This document shows positions 54,604 through 63,684 of a stretch of 64,000 nucleotides of DNA, piece after piece. The notes under the pieces are model-generated. The model had not been told where the DNA came from. It saw only the letters and a program-made list of their open reading frames with translations, and ran no database searches. Position 1 is the first letter of the stretch. Every line of letters starts with the position of its first letter. A program made the translations under genes and the position numbers. Source of the DNA: JAAGZL01 sp050297535 (lineage in GTDB: Bacteria; Pseudomonadota; Gammaproteobacteria; Chromatiales; Chromatiaceae); contig JBNKSV010000004.1 in assembly GCA_050297535.1 (NCBI GenBank), forward strand, positions 26,396 to 90,395, read 5' to 3'.

Positions 54604-55661
54604 GCGTCTTCATTCCAGGGATGAGGGAAAAACAGGCGCACCTGATAATCCCCCTCAATCTCGCTATGGATCAGGCCGGCCTGTTCCTGGTAAAGCCACG
54701 CAAGCCGCTGTTTGATATTCTCCAAAGCCATGTGATTGCCATCAGCGTGAACCCTATTCGGGACTGGCGGCTTGGTGTTGCGGATAGAGATATTGACCCG
54801 CTGGCGCCGGTAGCGGCCGACAACCTGTATCCTGCCATTATCCGGGGATGGCTCGATGCCGTGGTAGACCGCATTTTCCAGCAGGGGCTGCAGGATCAGG
54901 GCAGGCAGCTTGGCATCCATGGGAAGATCCTCCAGGTCCCACTCCACCTCCAGCCGTTCATCCAGGCGTTGCGCCTCGATTCGCAAGTACCCTTGCGCCA
55001 ACTCCAACTCCTTACCCAAGGTAGAGAGATTGCCAGCATCCGACAGGCTGGCGCGGAACAGGTCTGACAGATCGTGAATGGTCTCTTCCGCGATATCGGG
55101 CTTGCTGCGGATAAGGCTGGCGATGGTGTTCATGCTATTGAATAAAAAGTGTGGTCGAATGCGTGATTGCAAAGATTGCAGACGGGCCTGAGATTCCGCC
55201 ACCACCTGCTGCCGCCACAGAAACTGCAAATACCGATAGCGCAAAACCAGGGCCGCGACTATGGCGCTGATGGATACGCTCTTAAACAGAAAAAATGGAT
55301 GTTCATCTCCCTGATGCAGCCCCAGGAGATAGACTGAAACCTCGCCGAACAGGATGGTCAAGACCTGCGCCAGAGACCAGGCCAACAGGCCGGATATCCA
55401 GTTTGGGATCTGGCGCAACCGGGGCCGCAACACACACAACAACGCGGCCCAGCTTAGGGCAATCCATTGAATGAAGAGAGAGTAAAGACTTAGATGCGCG
55501 GTGAAATCCGCACCGATCACGCTATCGCTCAAAGACAACACCAGGGCCAGTAGCTCCGCCGTTATCACCACAGCGAACACCACATGGACGCTGCAGAAGT
55601 TCGGCAGAAAACAGTCATCTGCAACGGCCCTGGTCTTCTTCTCTTTAGGCGTCTCTGTCAT
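54600..55661 (-). CDS. algZ: AlgZ/LytS-type sensor histidine kinase
   Basis: A 353-residue membrane kinase. Several hydrophobic helices occupy about 20-150. The phospho-His motif is SRIRPHFLFNSMNTIASLIR, followed by a LytS-type HATPase with PALILQPLLENAVYHGI. ATG at 55661 with a nearby GAGA site is preferred over an upstream extension to 55709 that overlaps the argH promoter region. It is divergent from argH, as in Pseudomonas. Confidence 0.88.
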   Translation of the reverse strand: MTETPKEKKTRAVADDCFLPNFCSVHVVFAVVITAELLALVLSLSDSVIGADFTAHLSLYSLFIQWIALSWAALLCVLRPRLRQIPNWISGLLAWSLAQVLTILFGEVSVYLLGLHQGDEHPFFLFKSVSISAIVAALVLRYRYLQFLWRQQVVAESQARLQSLQSRIRPHFLFNSMNTIASLIRSKPDIAEETIHDLSDLFRASLSDAGNLSTLGKELELAQGYLRIEAQRLDERLEVEWDLEDLPMDAKLPALILQPLLENAVYHGIEPSPDNGRIQVVGRYRRQRVNISIRNTKPPVPNRVHADGNHMALENIKQRLAWLYQEQAGLIHSEIEGDYQVRLFFPHPWNEDA

Positions 55662-55743
55662 CTTTTTTTCTCTGCGCGTTGGGTGTCGCACCTTTCCTGT
55701 TATAATCACGCCTTAATTTTACCCGCTTCAGGAACAAACCATA

Positions 55744-57126
55744 ATGAGCGAGAAAAAACTCTGGTCCGGCCGCTTCAATGAGCCAACCGACGCCTTCGTC
55801 GAGGCCTTTACCGCCTCCGTCGAGTTTGACCAAAGACTCTACAAGTATGACATCCAGGGCTCGATTGCACACGCCAAAATGCTGGCCCGCCAGGGCATAC
55901 TCACGGAATCTGAACGCGACGCCATCATCAGCGGCCTGGAGCAGATCCTGAAGCGCATCGAACAGGGTGAGTTCGAGTGGTCCGTACAGCTGGAAGATGT
56001 CCACATGAACGTCGAATCCGCCCTCACTGCGGCGATCGGCGATGCCGGTAAAAAGCTGCACACCGGCCGCTCCCGCAACGATCAGGTCGCCACCGACATC
56101 CGTCTCTATATGCGGGACGAGATCGAGATCATCCGCAGCGAGATCCGACGTCTGCAACAGGCCCTGCTGGACATGGCCGAGCGCGAGGCGGAGACCATCA
56201 TGCCCGGCTTCACCCATCTACAGACCGCCCAACCCATCACCTTCGGCCACCACATGCTGGCCTGGTTCGAGATGCTGCAACGGGACCGGGAACGCCTGGC
56301 CGACTGCAACAAGCGGGTCAATATCATGCCCCTGGGCGCAGCCGCCCTGGCCGGGACCACCTATCCCATCGACCGGCACTACACCGCGGAACTGCTCGGC
56401 TTTGAGCGCCCCAGCGAAAACTCCCTGGACTCGGTCAGCGATCGCGACTTCGCCATAGAGTTTAGCGCAGCCGCGGCCCTGGTGATGATGCACCTGTCGC
56501 GTTTCTCGGAAGAGCTGATCCTTTGGTCATCGTCCCAATTCGGTTTTATCGAACTCTCAGACAGCTTCTGTACCGGCTCATCCATTATGCCGCAGAAGAA
56601 GAACCCGGATGTGCCGGAACTGGTGCGCGGCAAGAGCGGGCGCATCTTCGGTCACCTGATAGCCCTGCTTACCCTGATGAAGGGACAGCCTTTGGCCTAC
56701 AACAAAGACAATCAAGAGGACAAGGAACCACTGTTCGACACCGTGGACAACCTGAAAGGCAGCCTCAAGGTGTTTGCCGACATGATCCCCGCCATCAGCT
56801 GTCGCCACGAAGCCATGCGGACGGCGGCTGGACAGGGCTTCGCCACCGCCACCGATCTGGCCGACTATCTGGTGCGCAAGGGCCTGCCGTTCCGCGACGC
56901 CCATGAAGTGGTAGGCAAGGCGGTCGCCCTCTGCGTGGAGAAAGATTGTGATCTCGCGGACCTGGAACTGGCGCAGCTGCAATCCTTTTCCAATATCATT
57001 GAAAACGACGTGTTCGACTGCCTGACCCTAGAGGGTTCGGTCGCAGCCCGTAACCACATCGGCGGCACCGCGCCACAGCAGGTTAGGGAGGCCATCGCCC
57101 GGGCCAAGGACAGGCTCGGAAATTAG
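55744..57126 (+). CDS. argH: Argininosuccinate lyase
   Basis: A 460-residue enzyme of the fumarase/aspartase superfamily that splits argininosuccinate to arginine and fumarate. The N-terminal LWSGRFNEPTDAFVEAFTASV, HTGRSRNDQVATD, and the catalytic flexible loop GSSIMPQKKNPDVPEL are intact. Length is typical. It is divergent from algZ with an 82-base gap. Confidence 0.97.
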   Translation: MSEKKLWSGRFNEPTDAFVEAFTASVEFDQRLYKYDIQGSIAHAKMLARQGILTESERDAIISGLEQILKRIEQGEFEWSVQLEDVHMNVESALTAAIGDAGKKLHTGRSRNDQVATDIRLYMRDEIEIIRSEIRRLQQALLDMAEREAETIMPGFTHLQTAQPITFGHHMLAWFEMLQRDRERLADCNKRVNIMPLGAAALAGTTYPIDRHYTAELLGFERPSENSLDSVSDRDFAIEFSAAAALVMMHLSRFSEELILWSSSQFGFIELSDSFCTGSSIMPQKKNPDVPELVRGKSGRIFGHLIALLTLMKGQPLAYNKDNQEDKEPLFDTVDNLKGSLKVFADMIPAISCRHEAMRTAAGQGFATATDLADYLVRKGLPFRDAHEVVGKAVALCVEKDCDLADLELAQLQSFSNIIENDVFDCLTLEGSVAARNHIGGTAPQQVREAIARAKDRLGN

Positions 57127-57199
57127 ATCAGGTTAAAGATTCCAGTTCTCCTGCCGCTGTAACCAACTGAAGCAAAAAACAGTTCGAGAGAAACAAAAT

Positions 57200-58045
57200 A
57201 TGACGGAGAACAGCAACAACATCGCCCAGGAACACTGGTTCACGGCCTGCCCGACCGGTCTGCTTATCTTAAGCCGGGACGGGTGCGTTCACTCCATCAA
57301 CCCGGCCCTGTGCGACCTTCTGCAACAGCAGCCGGATACGGTCGTGGGCCGCAGCCATGACCAGATGTCCACCCCGGAACTCAAAAGCCTGTTCCATCCG
57401 GACGGTCAGATACAGCTGTTTTCTTTGGGGACCTCGGCCCGGCAACTCAAGATAGAATCACGCGAGATCCCCGACTCCCAGGGTATGACCCTGCGCTGCT
57501 TCACCGACATCAGCGAACACGAGACCCTGAAAGAGGAAAATGCGCGCCTGAAACAACAGGTGGAAGAACTCACCCTCACTGATGAACTGACCGGCCTGGC
57601 CAATGAGCGCGCATTTCATCGGGTGCTGAACGCCCAGGTGACCAGAAGCCGCCGCTATACCAATCCACTCTGTCTGGCCGTGGTCGAGATCAAGACCGAA
57701 GCCGAGATCGAAGATGCAGGATTGGCCCAGGAGATCATCCTGGCGGTAAGCCGCTATCTGCGCGACCGCCTGCGCTGGGTGGACCTCATCGCCCGCTGGA
57801 GTGATGACCGGTTTATGCTGGTGCTCCCGGAAACCTCTCTGGAGGACGCCACGAAACTACTGAACAAGATAAAGAGTGATTTTATCGACGCCCCACTTCC
57901 AGAGACCATCACCCATATGAACGTACGTCTGCAAATCGGAATCGCAGAGTGGCAAAAGGGAAATGATGCGCGCCTGCTTATGAAGCGATCCATGGAAGCC
58001 TTGGCTGCGGCAAATGATGCGGACTCAAATCTAACCACACAGTAG
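57200..58045 (+). CDS. PAS-GGDEF protein with a degenerate GGDEF site
   Basis: A 281-residue soluble protein: a PAS-like domain (about 10-105), a short coil (ETLKEENARLKQQVEEL), and a GGDEF-fold domain starting LTDELTGLANERAFHRVL. The signature GGDEF reads SDDRF (201-205), and the upstream metal-binding LDxDxFK strand reads VVEIKTE, so diguanylate cyclase activity is unlikely. It probably acts as a binding or regulatory module. It is 10 bases upstream of cyaA and likely cotranscribed, which suggests a link with cAMP synthesis (inference). Confidence 0.85.
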   Translation: MTENSNNIAQEHWFTACPTGLLILSRDGCVHSINPALCDLLQQQPDTVVGRSHDQMSTPELKSLFHPDGQIQLFSLGTSARQLKIESREIPDSQGMTLRCFTDISEHETLKEENARLKQQVEELTLTDELTGLANERAFHRVLNAQVTRSRRYTNPLCLAVVEIKTEAEIEDAGLAQEIILAVSRYLRDRLRWVDLIARWSDDRFMLVLPETSLEDATKLLNKIKSDFIDAPLPETITHMNVRLQIGIAEWQKGNDARLLMKRSMEALAAANDADSNLTTQ

Positions 58046-58055
58046 GTATCTGCCG

Positions 58056-60899
58056 ATGGCCAAGGCGGTCAATTTTTCTGACGGCATAGGACGCAAAGAG
58101 CTGCAACTGGTACGGCGGCGCTTTCGCGGCATTCAGCGTGAGCGGCTACGCAGGATTGAAGACGACCTGCATCCGCATCAACAGGATTTTCTCAACCTGC
58201 TACCCCTGCTGTTTCACATCAACCATCCGCTACTGCCCGGATTCATAGGCAGCGATACCCCTTCCGGTATCCCGGACTACGCCCCCTCCACAAACTCATT
58301 GAGGACGGCGCGCAAATTGGGGCGCAGCTTCACATACAAAAAGAAGGCACGCCGCCAATACCAAATCCACGGTCTATATCTCATGGGCAGCATCGGCAGT
58401 ATCGCCCACACCACCGGCAGCGACTTTGATGTTTGGCTCTGCCACGATCCGCAGCTGAGTCCGCCGCAACTGCAGGCGCTACGCCATAAGGCCAAAAGCC
58501 TGGAACACTGGGCCGCCGAACTGCAGCTTGAAGTCCACATCTTCCTAATAAACGCGGAAGCCTTCCGGCGCGGCGACCGCGAGGCGATCTCCCGGGAGAG
58601 CAGTGGTTCCACCCAGAAACAGTTGCTGTTGGAAGAGTTCTACCGCACCGGCATCCTACTGGCCGGACGCCACCCTATATGGTGGCTGGTGCCGCCGGAC
58701 CAGGAGCAGAACTACACCCCATACACGGCCATGCTGCTGCACAAACGCTTCATCGACCCCCTGGAATGCCTGGACTTTGGGGGGCTGGAATACACCCCGG
58801 CGGATGAGTTTTTCAGTGCGGCCCGTTGGCAACTCTATAAAGGCATAGACTCCCCCTACAAGAGCGTGCTCAAACTACTACTAATAGAGGCCTATTCCCG
58901 CGACTACCCCAACATCCGCTGGCTGTGCCAAGAGGCCAAGGCGGAGATATATTCCGGCACCCTGGATCTGAATGATCTGGATCCATACATATTGATGTAC
59001 AACCGGGTAGAACAATATTTGCAGGCGCGGGGAGAGGTCGACCGCCTGGAATTGGCGCGCCGCTGCTTCTATTTCAAGGCGGAGCAGCCCCTTGGCACCA
59101 GCTTCCGCGGCAACAAGCGGGCCTGGCAAAGAGAGCTGATGCAGACGGTGGTAGACGCCTGGGGTTGGGATAAGGTAAAGCTGGACGGCCTGGATTCACG
59201 CCACAGCTGGAAGATAAACCAGGTCATGCGGGAGCGTAACGTCCTGGTACGGGAACTCACCAACAGCTACCACATGCTCACCGAATTTTCCCGCACCTAC
59301 GCCTCCTCAGGACAGATCAATCCGGAAGAGATCAGCCTGCTTGGGCGTAAACTCCACACCGCACTGGAGAGACAACCCGGCAAGGTGGACAGCATCAATC
59401 CCGGCATCTCAAAAAACCTGGTAGAGGAACAACTCTCACTACACTATCTGGTGACGCCTGAAGATAGTGTCTGCTGGCTGCTGTATTGCGGCGAGGTGAA
59501 CGAAGACACGGCAGATACCGCCATACCCATCAAGAAGACATCCAACCTTATCGAGATGTTATCCTGGATTCAGGTAAATGACCTGGCCGATCAAAACACC
59601 AAGGTCCACCTGTTTCCGGCGAGCTGCCCCGTTGATCAAAAGGAACTGCGCGCGCTCCTAAGCAGTCTGTTTAAACGTCGCCATACACTGCTCGCAGACA
59701 ATGTCCCTCTCTCGGCCCTCAGCAGCACGCCCTACGCAAAATCCTGCACCCTATTCGTAAACACCGGTGCCGACCCCCTGGAGCATCTCTCCAAAGAGGG
59801 CAAGCAACTGACCAGCGACCGGTCTGACGCCCTCAGCTTCGGGTCCGGACACGCCTGCCTGCTCACCCATATGGAGCAGCTGATCGTCACCAGTTGGGGC
59901 GAGACCCTGATCACCAATCACACCGCAACCGCCGGACTGGCGGAAAGCATCTGCCGCTACCTTACCCTGACCCTGCACAACAATCCGGGCCAACCGGCCC
60001 CAGAAGTAGCGGCTTTCGGCCACTCATCCATCCGTTCCGCCGCCATTGCCCGACGGGTAGAGATCCTGTTCAACGATATCTGCGCCAGCTTCGGCCCCAA
60101 TGGCAGAGGTCCAGGAAGCCGCTACCTGTTTCAGGCGGACGACGACTATTATCTGATCCATAAAAAGGGCGAGGGCTTCTCAAGTTTCCGCATAGATACG
60201 TATGCGGATCTGATGGACGCCATGGGTGAACCGCAATCCAGTTTTTGTCCCCTGGTTATCGACGACTATGCCCTACAGGACACCCCGTTGCCACTCATCA
60301 TGCAGGAAAATATCGAGGGCACGATCCAGATCTACTACCAACCAGTAAACGACAAGATCTTCCTCTACATAGTCGATGAATTAGGCGCACTGTTTCAGCA
60401 GGAGATTCGCGGCTGCAACGACGAGAAACACCTGTTGCTGCAGCAGAAACGGTTCTTCAGCGATCTGTTGATCACCCGCAGCCTGCAGACCGATGACATC
60501 GGACTCTCCGGCGTCCTGGATGCACCCATATTTTCCTGCCTTAGCAAAGACCGCAAAGGCAACTGGATTGCCGAAACACGCACCCCGCCGCGGGACCAGT
60601 TCTATGCAGAGTATACCGAGCTCAGAATGATCACCGAGGGGATGGACCTGGGCCAGTCGCCACACCTGTTGGTATGTGACGGCCATGAATTCAGCTCCCT
60701 GGAATATGGCGAGGGACTGTTCCATGCCGCAGGAAAATACATCATGGCCCAGCGCAGTAGCAACAAAGATTACCCCATCTACATCACCGGTATTGAATTC
60801 ACCCGTTCCGCGATAGAGCAACGCTGGTCCACAGTGGAACTACTTCAGTTTAAGAAGAAACTGGAAACCCGTCTGAATACCGAGCTGAAAAAGTCTTAA
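58056..60899 (+). CDS. cyaA: Class I adenylate cyclase
   Basis: A 947-residue enzyme making cAMP from ATP, of the enterobacterial class I type. The nucleotidyltransferase-fold catalytic motif GSIGSIAHTTGSDFDVW (111-127) is present, with Asp 123 and Asp 125 as the likely metal ligands. A long C-terminal regulatory region follows. It is about 100 residues longer than the E. coli enzyme. It is followed by lptM and dapF. Confidence 0.94.
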   Translation: MAKAVNFSDGIGRKELQLVRRRFRGIQRERLRRIEDDLHPHQQDFLNLLPLLFHINHPLLPGFIGSDTPSGIPDYAPSTNSLRTARKLGRSFTYKKKARRQYQIHGLYLMGSIGSIAHTTGSDFDVWLCHDPQLSPPQLQALRHKAKSLEHWAAELQLEVHIFLINAEAFRRGDREAISRESSGSTQKQLLLEEFYRTGILLAGRHPIWWLVPPDQEQNYTPYTAMLLHKRFIDPLECLDFGGLEYTPADEFFSAARWQLYKGIDSPYKSVLKLLLIEAYSRDYPNIRWLCQEAKAEIYSGTLDLNDLDPYILMYNRVEQYLQARGEVDRLELARRCFYFKAEQPLGTSFRGNKRAWQRELMQTVVDAWGWDKVKLDGLDSRHSWKINQVMRERNVLVRELTNSYHMLTEFSRTYASSGQINPEEISLLGRKLHTALERQPGKVDSINPGISKNLVEEQLSLHYLVTPEDSVCWLLYCGEVNEDTADTAIPIKKTSNLIEMLSWIQVNDLADQNTKVHLFPASCPVDQKELRALLSSLFKRRHTLLADNVPLSALSSTPYAKSCTLFVNTGADPLEHLSKEGKQLTSDRSDALSFGSGHACLLTHMEQLIVTSWGETLITNHTATAGLAESICRYLTLTLHNNPGQPAPEVAAFGHSSIRSAAIARRVEILFNDICASFGPNGRGPGSRYLFQADDDYYLIHKKGEGFSSFRIDTYADLMDAMGEPQSSFCPLVIDDYALQDTPLPLIMQENIEGTIQIYYQPVNDKIFLYIVDELGALFQQEIRGCNDEKHLLLQQKRFFSDLLITRSLQTDDIGLSGVLDAPIFSCLSKDRKGNWIAETRTPPRDQFYAEYTELRMITEGMDLGQSPHLLVCDGHEFSSLEYGEGLFHAAGKYIMAQRSSNKDYPIYITGIEFTRSAIEQRWSTVELLQFKKKLETRLNTELKKS

Positions 60900-60918
60900 C
60901 CATCAACCGCCATCGGTT

Positions 60919-60924
60919 TATACT
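60919..60924 (+). promoter_or_regulatory. Possible -10 box upstream of lptM
   Basis: TATACT lies 36 bases upstream of the lptM start, with TTAACC (4 of 6 matching TTGACA) 17 bases further upstream, overlapping the cyaA stop. This could drive lptM-dapF-DUF484-xerC independently of cyaA. Confidence 0.35.
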
Positions 60925-60959
60925 GGACCGATTATCAAACCGTTGACGGAGTTTCTATT

Positions 60960-61085
60960 ATGTCCAAATCCATTTGGCTAATCATCTCGCTGCTCGTAGC
61001 CTCCGGCCTGTTATCGGCCTGCGGACAAAAAGGCGACCTCTATCTGCCGGACGAGCCCGCAAAGCAAGAACAGAACAACCAATAG
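60960..61085 (+). CDS. lptM: Small LptM-type lipoprotein
   Basis: A 41-residue lipoprotein encoded by ATG at 60960, preceded by a GGAG ribosome site. The N-terminal signal ends in the lipobox LSAC (Cys 21), and the conserved CGQKGDLYLP motif of the LptM/YifL family follows directly. In E. coli, LptM assists oxidative maturation of the LPS translocon LptD. Position just before dapF matches the family's usual location; the lysA gene often found between them in Pseudomonas is absent. Confidence 0.9.
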   Translation: MSKSIWLIISLLVASGLLSACGQKGDLYLPDEPAKQEQNNQ

Positions 61086-61106
61086 ACAATCCAGACAGAT
61101 CCATCC

Positions 61107-61955
61107 ATGAACGATACCAAGGCACAATGCATTGAATTCACCAAGATGCACGGCCTGGGCAACGATTTCGTAGTAATCGACGCCACCGCAAAACCACTGG
61201 AACTATCCCCGGAACAGTGCCGCCACATCGCCAACCGCAATTTCGGGGTCGGGTGCGACCAGATCCTGCTGGTGGAACCGGCACGCGATCCTACCAACGA
61301 TTTCTACTACCGCATATACAACGCCGATGGCTCCGAGGTGGAACAGTGCGGCAATGGCGCCCGCTGCTTCGCCATGTTCGTTCGCTCTAAAGGTCTAACC
61401 GATAAGACAGTCATAAACGTTGGCACCATGGCGGGCGCTATCACCCTCCATGTAGAAGAGAACGACACGGTGCAGGTGAATATGGGTATACCTACCCTGG
61501 AACCGGTGCTAATACCATTTATCGCGGAACAACAACAGGCCACCTATCCCATCGAGTTGAATGGTGAAGGGTTGACCATAGGCGCTGTCTCCATGGGCAA
61601 TCCCCATGCGGTCATCACCGTAGACGATGTGGACAGCGCCGCCGTGGCCGTGATCGGACCCCGCATGGAGGTGCATCCGCGTTTTCCGCAACGGGTCAAT
61701 GTCGGATTTATGCAGATTGTCGATCGCAACAATATCCGCTTGCGGGTCTTTGAACGCGGCACCGGCGAGACCCTGGCCTGCGGCACCGGCGCTTGCGCCG
61801 CTGTGGTCAGCGGCATCGTGCAAGGATTGCTGGACCAACAGGTGCAAGTAGCGCTACCCGGGGGCGATCTTGTGATAAAGTGGCAGGGAATCGGCCAACC
61901 GGTTTTGATGAGCGGACCTGCCGCCACTGTCTTCGAGGGGAGAATAGAAATATGA
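61107..61955 (+). CDS. dapF: Diaminopimelate epimerase
   Basis: A 282-residue cofactor-independent racemase converting LL- to meso-diaminopimelate for lysine and peptidoglycan. The two catalytic cysteines are C81 (EQCGNGAR) and C225 (LACGTGAC). The N-terminal FTKMHGLGNDFVVIDA is typical. It overlaps the DUF484 gene by four bases (ATGA). Confidence 0.96.
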   Translation: MNDTKAQCIEFTKMHGLGNDFVVIDATAKPLELSPEQCRHIANRNFGVGCDQILLVEPARDPTNDFYYRIYNADGSEVEQCGNGARCFAMFVRSKGLTDKTVINVGTMAGAITLHVEENDTVQVNMGIPTLEPVLIPFIAEQQQATYPIELNGEGLTIGAVSMGNPHAVITVDDVDSAAVAVIGPRMEVHPRFPQRVNVGFMQIVDRNNIRLRVFERGTGETLACGTGACAAVVSGIVQGLLDQQVQVALPGGDLVIKWQGIGQPVLMSGPAATVFEGRIEI

Positions 61956-62716
61956 GCGAGACGATGGAACAAGCACGTCTTACAGAAAAACAGGAAAAGA
62001 CTATAGTCAACTTTCTCAGCGCCAATCCGGATTTCTTTGAGCGCCATCCGGAACTACAGAAACCGGCCGAAGACCATGAGGATTCCGTAATTGAATACCT
62101 CAACACCCATCCTGATTTCTTTGACCGGCATCCGGAGATATTGAACAACCTGGAACTCTCCCATGAGAATGGCGAGGCCGTATCTCTGATCGAAAGGCAG
62201 GTGAAGAGCCTGCGCCAGGAACTGGAACAATCCAAACAACGCCTGCATGATCTGATGGACATCGGCCGCGATAACGAAGAGATCAATAAACGCATGCACC
62301 GCCTTATCCTGGCCCTGATCGACTCAGTGGGTTTTGATGAGTGCCTCAACACCCTGCAGGACAAACTGCACGAGGATTTCGATGCCGATGCCGTGGAGCT
62401 GCACCTCTTCACCCACAACGAAGTGGAAGGCCTCTCCAACGCCGATCTGGATGGCTATAGGGATTTTCTCGATACCGGAGTCCCGGCCTGCGGCGTGATT
62501 GATGCGGAACAGCTGAAAAAGCTGTTCGGCTCCCAGGCGGAGGACATCCAATCCACCGTGTTGATCCCGATCAAGAGCGAAGGGGTCCTGGGCCTGCTGG
62601 CCATCGGCAGCGTCGACAAAGACCGCTTCTGCGCCGACATGGGTACCGAATACCTGCAACGCCTGGGCGAGATCATCAGCCGGACCCTGGAGGTGGTGCT
62701 GGAACCGGGATTTTAA
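61952..62716 (+). CDS. DUF484 family protein with duplicated N-terminal motif
   Basis: A 254-residue cytoplasmic protein: a charged N-terminus, a coil (about 85-115), and a GAF-like domain to the end. The family motif appears twice in tandem, FLSANPDFFERHPEL (about 21-35) and YLNTHPDFFDRHPEIL (about 47-62); most members I know have one. The start overlaps dapF and the stop overlaps xerC (TAATG), so the three are translationally coupled. Function is unknown; constant linkage with xerC hints at chromosome dimer resolution or cell division. Confidence 0.9.
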   Translation: MSETMEQARLTEKQEKTIVNFLSANPDFFERHPELQKPAEDHEDSVIEYLNTHPDFFDRHPEILNNLELSHENGEAVSLIERQVKSLRQELEQSKQRLHDLMDIGRDNEEINKRMHRLILALIDSVGFDECLNTLQDKLHEDFDADAVELHLFTHNEVEGLSNADLDGYRDFLDTGVPACGVIDAEQLKKLFGSQAEDIQSTVLIPIKSEGVLGLLAIGSVDKDRFCADMGTEYLQRLGEIISRTLEVVLEPGF

Positions 62717-63636
62717 TGAACGCAGACGATCAGCTTAGGGAGTGGATAGATCGCTTCCTGCATCATCTGCAACATGTACGCCGCCTCTCCCCCCACACCA
62801 GCAAGAACTACGCCCGCGATCTGGAGCTGATCGCGGACTGGTGCCGACAAAACGGCATTGCGACATGGCCGCAACTCAACCCGCATCAGGTCCGGGGCTA
62901 TGTCGCCAAACGCCACCGTCAAGGCATCTCCGGCAAGAGCATCCAACGCGAACTCTCATCACTGCGCAGCCTGTTCAACTACCTGCTGCGCGAGAGCGCG
63001 ACGGAAAACAACCCGGCCCAGGGCATCAAGGCCCCCAAGGTAAAACGTCGCCTACCCGCGACCCTGGACATCGACCAACTCTCCAACCTGCTGACGATCC
63101 ACGATGACTCACCACTGGCGCTGCGCGACAGGGCGATCCTTGAACTGTTCTACTCCTCCGGTCTGCGCCTGGCAGAACTGGTGTCGATAAATCTAAACGA
63201 CCCCGACCTAAAAGACGCCACCTTAAAGGTCACCGGCAAGGGAGACAAAACCAGACAGGTGCCGATCGGGCGCAAGGCGGTGGAGGCACTGCAACGCTGG
63301 ATCAAGGTAAGAGGCGAACTCGCCAAACCGGACGAACCGGCGCTGTTCGTCAGCAGCCGCGGAAAACGCATCCACCCGCGCACCATCCAACAACGCATGA
63401 AAGAGTGGGCGCTAAAACACGGCGCATCTCGCAGTATTCACCCGCACCTGCTCAGGCACTCCTTCGCCAGCCACATGCTGGAATCATCCGGCGACCTGCG
63501 CGCCGTCCAAGAACTGCTCGGCCACGCTGACATCAGCACCACCCAGATCTACACCCACCTGGATTTCCAACACCTGGCCAACGTCTATGACAAGGCGCAT
63601 CCGCGGGCTAGGAGGAAGAAGGGGAAGGAAGAATAG
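62716..63636 (+). CDS. xerC: Tyrosine recombinase XerC
   Basis: A 306-residue tyrosine recombinase resolving chromosome dimers at dif together with XerD. The core-binding N-terminal domain (about 1-95) is followed by the catalytic domain with R151, K175, H244, R247, H270 and nucleophile Y279 all present. The integron-integrase-specific insert is absent. It is coupled to DUF484 by TAATG. It is the last housekeeping gene of the run. Confidence 0.95.
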   Translation: MNADDQLREWIDRFLHHLQHVRRLSPHTSKNYARDLELIADWCRQNGIATWPQLNPHQVRGYVAKRHRQGISGKSIQRELSSLRSLFNYLLRESATENNPAQGIKAPKVKRRLPATLDIDQLSNLLTIHDDSPLALRDRAILELFYSSGLRLAELVSINLNDPDLKDATLKVTGKGDKTRQVPIGRKAVEALQRWIKVRGELAKPDEPALFVSSRGKRIHPRTIQQRMKEWALKHGASRSIHPHLLRHSFASHMLESSGDLRAVQELLGHADISTTQIYTHLDFQHLANVYDKAHPRARRKKGKEE

Positions 63637-63684
63637 AACCGCTTTCTACGAGTCTTAATATTTTAACGTTAGGCGAAAAAGCAT

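Noticed and set aside
62716..63636. Integron integrase (given the core-like site downstream)
   Set aside because: The protein lacks the IntI-specific insert and sits in the canonical dapF-DUF484-xerC order, so it is XerC.
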